From assembly GCA_002394665.1 (NCBI GenBank), contig DGUL01000012.1, forward strand, positions 1 to 10,435: DNA of 10,435 bases, read 5' to 3'. Both the position numbers and the translations under genes were made by a program. Shown one piece after another: positions 3,927 through 10,435 of this stretch. Each line of letters starts with the position of its first letter. The stretch's first letter is position 1. The stretch is from Rickettsiales bacterium UBA4311 (GTDB taxonomy: Bacteria; Pseudomonadota; Alphaproteobacteria; Rickettsiales; Deianiraeaceae). The notes under the pieces are model-generated. The model saw only the letters and a program-made list of their open reading frames with translations, did no database searches and had not been told where the DNA came from.

Positions 3927-5735
3927 ATGAAAAACGATACAGATGCTTTAAAAATTGGAATAATTAAACGGCGACTTGTAGCTGTAAAAACTGGGTATCT
4001 TTTTCTTCTTTCTGTATTAGTTTTGAAGCTTGGAAAATTACAAATTTTTGAAGGTTTGTTTTACCGACGACGAGCAAATAATAATTACATAAGAAACGAT
4101 TTTTTACTGCCGAAACGAGGAACAATTTTTGATAGAAATGGCACAGGTATCGCGACATCACTATTTGGTTATGAGTTGGTTTATTACTCGTTGAAAGACA
4201 AAAATACGAAGGCTGTGGATGAGATTTACAATATATTAGGTAGAGATAAAACGAGAATCGCAAGAGTTCGTAATAGCATTGCAAGAAAAATAGCAAAATA
4301 TAATCGTCAAAAGTTTGTTTTGGCAAAAAATCTTTCCAATGATGAACGAGTAAAAATAATGTTTAATATGGTTTATATTCGCGGAATGGAAATTGAAGAT
4401 TATTATTTGCGTCGTTATCCTTTTGGTAATGCAACATCGCAACTTGTTGGCTCGGTTATTGGCATTAAAAACACAGATAATAAAATTGCTCTTCAATCTT
4501 CTCATTATCGCGTTGGAGTAAGCGGTATTGAAAAAACGCACGAGATTAAACTTGGCGGAAAAGTTGGATTACGTCAAAATTTTATCAATGCTACTGGAGT
4601 AAAGGTTGATAGTCGTATTACAAGCAACAAAATTGACGGAAAAGATATAAATACAACCATAGATCAGAGATTGCAGAATTTTTTGGCAGAAATGATGAGA
4701 GATAAAAACGGAGCTTGCACGTTGCTTGATGTTAAAACCGGCGAAATTTTGGCAATGCATTCAACACCAAATATAGATCCAAATCATCTTTCCGTTGGTG
4801 TTTCAGATGAAGATTGGGATGAGATAAATAAACAAATTGAAGATAATTCGGGGCTTTTTTTGAATAAAAATATTTCTGCAACATATCCACCTGGTTCTAC
4901 ATTCAAGGTAATTTCATCGCTCACGGCTTTAAAGAATGGTTTTGATCCTTATAGAAAATTTCATTGCACCGGTGAGTATAGAATCGGCAATCGTGTGTTT
5001 CATTGCTGGATTGCACAAACAGACCGAAAACAACACGGATGGATTGATATGAATACGGCAATAGCTCAATCTTGTAATTGTTATTTTTATCATCTAAGTC
5101 AGCAAATAGACTGCGATGATTTGCACGATATGGCAAAATTGTTTGGTCTTGGGGAAAAACACTTGAAGGATTTTGATGACGAAGTTTCTGGCTTTGTTCC
5201 AAATAAAAAATGGAAGAAGAAAAAGCATAATCAAATTTGGCTACCCGGCGATAATGCAAATATGGCATTAGGGCAGGGATATTTAAATTTAACCCCACTG
5301 CAATTAGCGATTATGACTGCAAGGTTGGCAACAAATAAATCAGTTGAGCCTGAATATTTGCTTGGTCAATCGCACGTTTTTCAAGAACTTGGAATAAATG
5401 AGGAACATATAAATATAGTTCGCAAAGGACTTTTTTCTGTTATCAATGAACCTTACGGAATTGCTTACGGAATGGCAAGTAAGAAGTTTCAAATTTGTGG
5501 AAAAACTGGTTCGGCTCAGGTCGTATCGCAAAGGATAATGAACAAAGATATGCGTGAAGGGTTAGTTGCGAAAGAAAAACATAGTCACGCATTATTCATT
5601 GGGTTTGCACCTTATGATAATCCAAAATTTGCCATTTCCGTTGTTATAGAACACGGAATTGGCGGAGCAAGATCGGCGGCTCCTATTGGTACGAGATTGT
5701 TAGCAGAGGCATTAAAGTTGTATAAAGATGAGTAA
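3927..5735 (+). CDS. mrdA: penicillin-binding protein 2, peptidoglycan transpeptidase
   Basis: Class B PBP, 602 aa, close to the usual PBP2 length. It cross-links peptidoglycan during cell elongation with RodA and the MreBCD complex at the inner membrane. A short cytoplasmic N-terminus precedes a single membrane anchor at about 22-40. The pedestal domain includes the conserved RGTIFDRNG (64-72) and RRYPFGNATSQLVG (162-175). The transpeptidase domain, from about 240 to the end, carries all three penicillin-binding motifs: S324-T-F-K327 in PPGSTFK, S382-C-N384, and K526-T-G-S529. It should therefore be active and beta-lactam-sensitive. AGAAGG abuts the ATG with no spacer, too close for a normal Shine-Dalgarno; no better start follows. 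It is the first gene of the operon with thiE, thiD, M23, bactofilin and mnmA. No rodA is in view. Confidence 0.93.
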   Translation: MKNDTDALKIGIIKRRLVAVKTGYLFLLSVLVLKLGKLQIFEGLFYRRRANNNYIRNDFLLPKRGTIFDRNGTGIATSLFGYELVYYSLKDKNTKAVDEIYNILGRDKTRIARVRNSIARKIAKYNRQKFVLAKNLSNDERVKIMFNMVYIRGMEIEDYYLRRYPFGNATSQLVGSVIGIKNTDNKIALQSSHYRVGVSGIEKTHEIKLGGKVGLRQNFINATGVKVDSRITSNKIDGKDINTTIDQRLQNFLAEMMRDKNGACTLLDVKTGEILAMHSTPNIDPNHLSVGVSDEDWDEINKQIEDNSGLFLNKNISATYPPGSTFKVISSLTALKNGFDPYRKFHCTGEYRIGNRVFHCWIAQTDRKQHGWIDMNTAIAQSCNCYFYHLSQQIDCDDLHDMAKLFGLGEKHLKDFDDEVSGFVPNKKWKKKKHNQIWLPGDNANMALGQGYLNLTPLQLAIMTARLATNKSVEPEYLLGQSHVFQELGINEEHINIVRKGLFSVINEPYGIAYGMASKKFQICGKTGSAQVVSQRIMNKDMREGLVAKEKHSHALFIGFAPYDNPKFAISVVIEHGIGGARSAAPIGTRLLAEALKLYKDE

Positions 5736-5759
5736 TTTTTATTGTTAATTTTCAATTTT

Positions 5760-6428
5760 ATGGTTAAAAACTTTGCAAATCAAGAGCTTGTGAAGCAGTT
5801 AAAATTGTATGCCGTTAGCGATCGCAGGTGGTTAAAACAAAATGGTTACGATATTTATACAGCAATAGAGGAAGCAATAAAAGGTGGAATTACCATTCTT
5901 CAATTACGAGAAAAAGATTTAAATTACGAAGATTTTTTAAAGGAAGCAATTGAGGTTAAGAAGATAACGACAAAATATGGAGTTCCGTTGATAATAAACG
6001 ACAATGTTGAAGTTGCGATTGAAAGCGATGCCGATGGTTTGCACTTAGGGCAAGAGGACTTAATTGGTAAAAATGTGCAAGAAATTAGAAAAAGATTTGG
6101 TGAACATAAAATTATTGGTTTATCTGCAAACACTCTTGAAGAAGCGTTAAAAGCGGAACAACTTGGTGCCGATCATCTTGGTATTGATACGCCGTTTTCA
6201 ACAAAAACCAAGCTTGATGCAAAAAATGCGAGTTTTGAGAATATGAAAAAAATAACTGAAAGTGTAAAAATTCCTTGCACAGCAATAGGAGGCATTAAAA
6301 AGGAAAACATTCCACTCTTGGCACAAACTGGAATAGTGGGTGTTGCGGTAGTTTCTGCTATTTTTGGGGAGAAAGATATTTTACAAGCGACAAAAGAATT
6401 GGCCGATGTTGTAAATAAAAATTTTTGA
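5760..6428 (+). CDS. thiE: thiamine-phosphate synthase
   Basis: Cytosolic TIM-barrel enzyme joining HMP pyrophosphate and thiazole phosphate to give thiamine phosphate. At 222 aa it has the family length. Visible family motifs, numbered from the ATG at 5760, are YAVSDRR (17-23), QLREKD (48-53, pyrophosphate binding), INDN (79-82), GLHLGQED (93-100), TKTKLDA (148-154, usual TxTK region) and the glycine-rich AIGGI (175-179) with VAVVSAI (195-201). The segment normally GPxFPT is GIDTPFST here, a mild divergence near the thiazole site. An in-frame TTG at 5742 would add six residues but sits nearly on the mrdA stop; the ATG, 24 bases after mrdA, is preferred. It has no Shine-Dalgarno and no room for a TPP riboswitch. 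It is followed by thiD, which supplies its pyrimidine substrate. Confidence 0.9.
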   Translation: MVKNFANQELVKQLKLYAVSDRRWLKQNGYDIYTAIEEAIKGGITILQLREKDLNYEDFLKEAIEVKKITTKYGVPLIINDNVEVAIESDADGLHLGQEDLIGKNVQEIRKRFGEHKIIGLSANTLEEALKAEQLGADHLGIDTPFSTKTKLDAKNASFENMKKITESVKIPCTAIGGIKKENIPLLAQTGIVGVAVVSAIFGEKDILQATKELADVVNKNF

Positions 6429-6454
6429 TTTTACTCTGTCTCGTTGAGATTTTT

Positions 6455-7264
6455 ATGAAAAAAGTTTTAACAATCGCTGGAAGTGATTGCTCTGGTGGTG
6501 CTGGCGTGCAGGCTGACTTAAAAACAATGACGGCTCATAAAGTTTATGGAATGTCTGCATTCACAATGTTGACAGCACAAAATACTACGGGAATACAAGA
6601 GGCTTTTGATGTTCCTGACGAATTAGTTGAAAAGCAGATTGACAGCTGTTTTACTGATATTTTTCCTGATGCGGTAAAAACTGGTGCTTTATTTAAAGCA
6701 GAAAAAATTGTTAAGATTGTTGATAAATTAACATTTTATAAAGCAAAAAACATTGTTGTTGATCCAGTAATGGTCTGTACGGCAAACAATGGAATAACTG
6801 ATTGTCTTTTGGAAGACGACGCAATTGAAGTTTTAGTTGAAAAACTTTTTTCAGTCGCGGACATAATTACGCCAAATATTCCAGAAGCGGAAGTTTTATA
6901 CAAAAAACTCAAAAATGTTGAGATAAAAATTGATAGTCGTGAAAAAATGGAGCAATTTGCTATTTTTTTGGCTGATTTTGTAAAGAGCAAAAATGTTTTA
7001 TTGAAAGGCGGACATTTTAACGATTGCAGCGATTGTTTATTTAATAACGGCAAAATAATTTGGCTTGAAGGTAAGAAAGTTGATACAAAAAATACTCACG
7101 GAACAGGGTGCACTTTGTCTTCCGCGATAGCTTGTAATTTGGCACTTGGCTTTAATATGGTTGAGAGTGTAAAAAAAGCAAAAGATTATGTTTATAATGC
7201 TATTTTGAAAAATGATCAAATTGGCAGAGGCTTCGGACCTGTAAATCATTGTTGGAATTTGTAA
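6455..7264 (+). CDS. thiD: hydroxymethylpyrimidine / phosphomethylpyrimidine kinase
   Basis: Ribokinase-fold kinase that phosphorylates HMP and HMP-phosphate to the pyrophosphate used by ThiE. At 269 aa it has the family length. Motifs: IAGSDCSGGAGVQADLK (7-23), the N-terminal substrate-binding signature; KTGAL (75-79); VVDPVMV (101-107); TPNIPEA (139-145); LLKGGH (182-187); and THGTGCTLSSAIA (214-226), the anion hole with the catalytic GTGC. All are intact. The ATG at 6455 lies 26 bases after the thiE TGA; upstream TTG codons in frame overlap thiE and are less likely. The weak TTGAGA upstream is the only ribosome-binding candidate. Because ThiD and ThiE together also suffice for pyrimidine salvage, their presence does not prove full thiamine synthesis. 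No thiC, thiG or thiM is in view. Confidence 0.93.
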   Translation: MKKVLTIAGSDCSGGAGVQADLKTMTAHKVYGMSAFTMLTAQNTTGIQEAFDVPDELVEKQIDSCFTDIFPDAVKTGALFKAEKIVKIVDKLTFYKAKNIVVDPVMVCTANNGITDCLLEDDAIEVLVEKLFSVADIITPNIPEAEVLYKKLKNVEIKIDSREKMEQFAIFLADFVKSKNVLLKGGHFNDCSDCLFNNGKIIWLEGKKVDTKNTHGTGCTLSSAIACNLALGFNMVESVKKAKDYVYNAILKNDQIGRGFGPVNHCWNL

Positions 7265-7335
7265 TTTACATCGTAATTTACAACTATTGGTTTAGATGTT
7301 TGACTTTTATAGTTTTGTGTTTTAAAATTGAAAGG

Positions 7336-8556
7336 ATGTTTTCTCTAATATCTTCTTTGAAGAACATATTTAACGTATTTTTTCCAAGTCGGAGATTCGT
7401 TATTACAACGGAGAATAGGACTATAACATTTAGAATTCGCGGGTGGGTTCAGTTATTGACGTTGGTCATATTTGTTAGTCTTATAACTTTTTTTACATTG
7501 AGGTATCAAAGGTATAAAAATTATCATAATTATGCTGTTTTATTAGAGGAAAACGACAAACTAAGAGAAGAACAGAAGGAATTGAAGGCTGTTTTTAAGG
7601 AATACGACAAAAAGATTGATAAATTGAATGAATATTTAAGTTTGGTAAATGGAGCAGATGCGAAGGTTGCCGACAAGAGTGCAGAAAAAAAGAAAAAAGC
7701 AAAGAAAGAAGAGGAGATAAAAATTCAGAAACAGAAGCGGGAATTTGTTCCGGTTCAAGGGGAAGATCCTGATTTAAATAAAGCAGAAATGATTGAAAAG
7801 TTGGATAATAAGGCAAGAGTTGCTTACAAAAAACTTGATGGGAGAAAAGCATTTTTGGCACAAGCGATAAATAAATTCGATGTCTCAAATATTTCATATA
7901 GTAAATTTGGAAAAAAAGTTAAGATTTATAGGTCTCCGGACGATGATGCAAATGAGTTTATCGCGAGTGTTATAGATAGCAATTATGTTGGTGGTGACGA
8001 CAATGTTGTAAAAGAAGTTCAGGTTTTTCAGTCAAAGCCGTTGATTGACGTAAGTGAGAAGAATATAAATGAAAAGAATTTTTATAAAGAATTAAAACGA
8101 ATGAAGGTCGTTGAAAATGTTGTAAAATCTTTACCAATTGGCAAGCCGACACAAGATGGTTATAGAATTACAAGCACATACGGGTTAAGAGAGAGTCCGT
8201 TTCATAGAGGTCATAATAATGTAGTTTTACACGCTGGTATTGATATGGTGTTAAAAAATGACGATGTCTTGGCATCTGCGGATGGTGTTGTTGTTTTTGC
8301 CGGTGTGAAGCACGGCTATGGAAAATGTATTGATATAGAGCATATGAGAAAAGGTGGAATTGGTAGCATTATTACACATTATGCCCACCTTGATAAGATA
8401 AATGTTGCAAGAGGGCAGGTCGTCAAAGCTGGTGAAAAAATTGGTGTTCAAGGTAATACCGGAATGTCAACGGGAAAGCATTTGCATTATGAGGTGAGAG
8501 TTAATAATAAAACAATAAATCCATATAAATTTTTAAATAGTGATGTTGTGTTATAA
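7336..8556 (+). CDS. membrane-anchored M23 (LytM-type) peptidoglycan endopeptidase
   Basis: 406 aa from the ATG at 7336, which GAAAGG directly abuts; longer in-frame TTG starts reach into thiD. Domains in order: a basic cytoplasmic N-terminus, one membrane segment at about 37-55 (VQLLTLVIFVSLITFFTL), a coiled coil at about 62-100 followed by a Lys/Glu-rich linker, a divergent middle, and a C-terminal M23 domain (about 275-400). The zinc and catalytic residues are present: H299 and D303 in HAGID, H351 in HYAHL, and H382/H384 in HLHYE. It should therefore be an active, periplasmic zinc endopeptidase cutting peptide cross-links. The start of the bactofilin gene is two bases after its stop. In several bacteria, bactofilins recruit M23 enzymes to curve or constrict the wall, so these two are likely partners. 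Confidence 0.88.
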   Translation: MFSLISSLKNIFNVFFPSRRFVITTENRTITFRIRGWVQLLTLVIFVSLITFFTLRYQRYKNYHNYAVLLEENDKLREEQKELKAVFKEYDKKIDKLNEYLSLVNGADAKVADKSAEKKKKAKKEEEIKIQKQKREFVPVQGEDPDLNKAEMIEKLDNKARVAYKKLDGRKAFLAQAINKFDVSNISYSKFGKKVKIYRSPDDDANEFIASVIDSNYVGGDDNVVKEVQVFQSKPLIDVSEKNINEKNFYKELKRMKVVENVVKSLPIGKPTQDGYRITSTYGLRESPFHRGHNNVVLHAGIDMVLKNDDVLASADGVVVFAGVKHGYGKCIDIEHMRKGGIGSIITHYAHLDKINVARGQVVKAGEKIGVQGNTGMSTGKHLHYEVRVNNKTINPYKFLNSDVVL

Positions 8557-8558
8557 TT

Positions 8559-8945
8559 ATGAGCGAAGGTGTTTCGGTGTTAGATAATGGTGTTGTTTTT
8601 GAGGGTAATTTGGTAAGCTCTGGAACTTTTGATGTGAGTTGTAGAGTAAAAGGTATAATTGTTGCCGATGTGCTTTTAATAAAAGAAGGAGGATATATTG
8701 AAGGAGATGTTTTTGCTGACTCTGTGGTTTTGTCAAAAGGTGGTAAGATCTTAGGCAATTTGAATGCAAAAACTTTAAAAATTCTCAAAGGTGCAGAAGT
8801 TGAGGGGAAGGTTGCTTATTCTTTCTTATCTATGGAAGATGGAGCGAAATTAGTCGGCAGTTGCGAAATCAAAAATGAAGACGATTTACAAAACTTGATT
8901 GAAGAGCAAAGAGAAAAATTAAACTCTTTCAAAAAAGACAATTAA
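8559..8945 (+). CDS. bactofilin, cytoskeletal scaffold protein
   Basis: 128 aa, typical for the family (CcmA/BacA). Short flexible ends flank a core of glycine-punctuated hydrophobic repeats that fold as a right-handed beta-helix: FEGNLVSSGTFDVSCRVKG, GYIEGDVFADSVVLSKGG, KILGNLNAKTLKILKGAEV and EGKVAYSFLSMEDGAK. Bactofilins self-assemble into nucleotide-free filaments on the inner face of the membrane and position wall enzymes. The ATG is two bases after the M23 stop, with no Shine-Dalgarno, so translation is probably coupled and the two proteins made together. The C-terminal tail (about 103-128) is charged and helical (LIEEQREKLNSFKKDN). In Helicobacter and several alphaproteobacteria the same pairing sets cell curvature or stalk shape; the same role here is inferred. 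Confidence 0.9.
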   Translation: MSEGVSVLDNGVVFEGNLVSSGTFDVSCRVKGIIVADVLLIKEGGYIEGDVFADSVVLSKGGKILGNLNAKTLKILKGAEVEGKVAYSFLSMEDGAKLVGSCEIKNEDDLQNLIEEQREKLNSFKKDN

Positions 8946-8951
8946 AGATTT

Positions 8952-9980
8952 ATGCGAGTTGGCGTTGCTTTATCCGGTGGCGTTGATAGCTCTGTATGTT
9001 TATATTTATTAAAATCACAAGGTTTTGATGTTTTTGGGATTACCATAAAGCTAACAGATGATTATAGCGAAGATGAGGGCAGTGCAATTTGGAAGTCTCG
9101 TAGGTTATGCAAACGTTTAGGTATAAAACACTTCGTTCTTGATTGGCAAGAGGATTTTAAGCGAGAAATTATTAACACTTTCAAAACTGACATAAAGGCC
9201 GGCATTACACCAGTTCCTTGTGTTTATTGCAATCGTATTATAAAACTCAGCAAACTTGTTGAGTTTTGTAAAACAAAAAATGCCAAACTCGCAACAGGAC
9301 ATTATGCAAATCTCGTTGATGGAAAGGTTTTTTTAGCTAATGATAAGCTGAAAGACCAAACTCATTTCTTATGCGATATCAAGAAAGAATATTTAAATGA
9401 TATAATTTTTCCGCTTGGTGGATTGTTAAAGAGCGAGGTTTTTAGAATTGCAAAAGAAAATAACTTAATTGATTTGCAGGAATATAAAGAAAGCCAAGAG
9501 GTTTGTTTTTTTAATGGCAAAAGCTATCGTGATTATATTGCTGGTTTGAATATTCAAGAAGCAAAGGGTAAAATTTTACACATCAAAACAAATCAAATAT
9601 TAGGCCAACATTCCGGTTTGTTAACATATACAATAGGGCAACGGCAAGGGATAGGGGTATCTTGGAGAGAACCTTTATATGTCGTTGACCGTGATTTTGA
9701 GAACAATATTTTATATGTCGGCGAGGAAGATTGTTTATATTCTTCGCAAGTGTTTTTGAAAAATTTGAATATTTTGGCAGACGATTTTTTAAATCTAAAT
9801 CAATTTGAATGTAAAGCTTGTTTTAGAGATAAAACTTCAATGGTTGATGTAGATGTGTCTGTTTTAGGTGAGGGCAAGACGAGAGTTTTGTGCAAACAAA
9901 AAGCAAGAGCAATTACAAGGGGGCAATGGTGTGCTTTTTATCTTGATAATTTACTAATTGGTGGTGGTGAGATAATATAA
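8952..9980 (+). CDS. mnmA: tRNA-uridine 2-sulfurtransferase
   Basis: Cytosolic enzyme that installs the 2-thio group on U34 of tRNAs for Lys, Glu and Gln, taking sulfur from a relay or cysteine desulfurase and using ATP. 342 aa. The PP-loop SGGVDSS (8-14) binds ATP. The two catalytic cysteines are present: C93 in TPVPCVYCNR, equivalent to E. coli C102, and C185 in ESQEVCFF, equivalent to C199. ATGHYA (115-120), DQTHFL (135-140) and YTIGQRQGIG, which contacts tRNA, are conserved. The last ~75 residues form the C-terminal beta-barrel. The TPxPC form of the first motif resembles alphaproteobacterial homologues rather than E. coli. The ATG is 6 bases after the bactofilin stop. It is probably the last gene of the operon, although no terminator separates it from tuf. 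Confidence 0.93.
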   Translation: MRVGVALSGGVDSSVCLYLLKSQGFDVFGITIKLTDDYSEDEGSAIWKSRRLCKRLGIKHFVLDWQEDFKREIINTFKTDIKAGITPVPCVYCNRIIKLSKLVEFCKTKNAKLATGHYANLVDGKVFLANDKLKDQTHFLCDIKKEYLNDIIFPLGGLLKSEVFRIAKENNLIDLQEYKESQEVCFFNGKSYRDYIAGLNIQEAKGKILHIKTNQILGQHSGLLTYTIGQRQGIGVSWREPLYVVDRDFENNILYVGEEDCLYSSQVFLKNLNILADDFLNLNQFECKACFRDKTSMVDVDVSVLGEGKTRVLCKQKARAITRGQWCAFYLDNLLIGGGEII

Positions 9981-10017
9981 TTTTTTTCTTGCTTATTATT
10001 TTTGTGCTCCGTATTTG
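9976..10017 (+). promoter_or_regulatory. possible tuf promoter elements
   Basis: TATAAT (9976-9981), overlapping the last codons of mnmA, is a perfect -10 but lacks a well-spaced -35. Alternatively TTGCTT (9989-9994) and TATTTG (10012-10017), 17 bases apart, match only 3/6 each. tuf needs strong expression, so some promoter is expected here, but neither is convincing. Confidence 0.22.
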
Positions 10018-10035
10018 TGGAATGTAGTTTATTTT

Positions 10036-10435
10036 ATGGCAGATAAGGAAAAGTTTAATAGGTCTAAGCCACACGTCAACATTGGTACAATTGGACACGT
10101 TGACCACGGCAAAACGACTTTAACAGCAGCTATTACTAATGTTTTAGCAAAACAAGGCGGTGCGGAGGCAAAAGCTTATGATCAAATTGATAATGCACCA
10201 GAAGAAAAAGCTCGTGGTATAACAATTAACACAGCTCACGTTGAATACGAAACTGCAAATCGTCACTATGCACACGTTGACTGTCCATGCCATGCTGACT
10301 ACATCAAGAACATGATCACTGGTGCAGCTCAGATGGATGGTTCTATCTTAGTTGTTGCTGCAACTGATGGACCTATGCCACAGACAAGAGAACATATCTT
10401 ATTATCTCGTCAGGTTGGTGTACCATACATCATCG
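10036..10435 (+). CDS. tuf: elongation factor Tu, N-terminal part
   Basis: The first 133 codons of EF-Tu, the GTPase that brings aminoacyl-tRNA to the ribosome; the rest (about two thirds) lies beyond the window. The ATG starts MADKEKFNRSKPHVNIGTIG. The P-loop GHVDHGKT (20-27) is intact, as is the effector/switch I region EEKARGITIN (56-65). The G3 motif, normally DCPGH, reads DCPCH: codon 85 is TGC (10288-10290) instead of GGC. This glycine contacts the gamma-phosphate in switch II and is nearly invariant. The NKxD motif is not reached. Codon choice changes abruptly: isoleucine is ATT/ATA in all six cases up to codon 64 and ATC in all six from codon 90. It starts 55 bases after mnmA, with no Shine-Dalgarno. 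Confidence 0.96.
   Translation, partial: MADKEKFNRSKPHVNIGTIGHVDHGKTTLTAAITNVLAKQGGAEAKAYDQIDNAPEEKARGITINTAHVEYETANRHYAHVDCPCHADYIKNMITGAAQMDGSILVVAATDGPMPQTREHILLSRQVGVPYII

Noticed and set aside
3964..5531. Several 63-125-codon minus-strand frames inside mrdA
   Set aside because: They lie wholly antisense to a confidently identified gene and their translations lack protein-like organisation.
5736..5759. TPP riboswitch ahead of thiE
   Set aside because: Only 24 bases separate mrdA and thiE, far too few, and no conserved TPP-aptamer sequence (CUGAGA, ACCUGA) is seen there or in the mrdA leader.
8501..8788. Two minus-strand frames opposite the bactofilin gene
   Set aside because: They are shadows of a well-supported beta-helix gene; Pro/Ser/His-rich composition is typical of the antisense frame.
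9913..10107. 64-codon minus-strand frame across the mnmA-tuf junction
   Set aside because: It overlaps both coding ends antisense and has no recognisable protein features.
1..10435. CRISPR arrays, insertion sequences, integrases or phage structural genes
   Set aside because: I saw no regularly spaced repeats, no terminal inverted repeats with a transposase and no integrase or phage gene; the only repeats are the short ones listed.

Overview
The window is AT-rich bacterial DNA using the standard code (TGA is a real stop, for example at the end of thiE). The cell appears Gram-negative: one gene encodes a secreted small beta-barrel outer-membrane protein, and there is a PBP2, a periplasmic-type M23 peptidase and a bactofilin. 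The EF-Tu N-terminus, the TPxPCVxCN motif of MnmA and a divergent gene resembling the alphaproteobacterial/rickettsial isocitrate dehydrogenase suggest a low-G+C, probably host-associated alphaproteobacterium. That assignment comes from recalled family sequences, not a search.

Layout. Bases 1-150 are the 3' end of a + strand gene. Bases 157-1127 hold two small minus-strand genes of unknown function (95 and 200 codons), the second ending in a Gln/Asn-rich tail. A tRNA-Gly(GCC) at 1209-1280 is transcribed away from them. A two-TM protein with a Thr/Pro/Asn-rich tail follows (1360-1869). Next is a 334-codon gene (1916-2920) that appears to be a shrunken, active-site-less isocitrate dehydrogenase relative. 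A convergent tRNA-Thr(GGT) lies at 2931-3006 and the outer-membrane barrel gene at 3092-3763, both on the minus strand. The 163-base gap at 3764-3926 is a divergent promoter region and the longest stretch without a gene.

From 3927 to 9980 six genes run tightly in one direction: mrdA (PBP2), thiE, thiD, an M23 endopeptidase, a bactofilin and mnmA. The gaps are 2-71 bases and no terminator is visible, so they probably form one operon. PBP2 builds septum-independent peptidoglycan, while the M23 enzyme and bactofilin form a familiar wall-trimming/scaffold pair, so three of the six genes concern cell shape. ThiD and ThiE are the last steps of thiamine phosphate synthesis or salvage. MnmA thiolates U34 of tRNAs. 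The tuf gene (EF-Tu) starts 55 bases after mnmA and runs off the window.

Most worth a second look: the degenerate isocitrate-dehydrogenase-like gene, a Gly-to-Cys change in the G3 GTPase motif of EF-Tu next to an abrupt codon-usage step inside tuf, two perfect dyads sitting on or just before start codons at 1333-1357 and 1894-1917, and predicted promoters that put the transcript start only about 7-8 bases ahead of several start codons.
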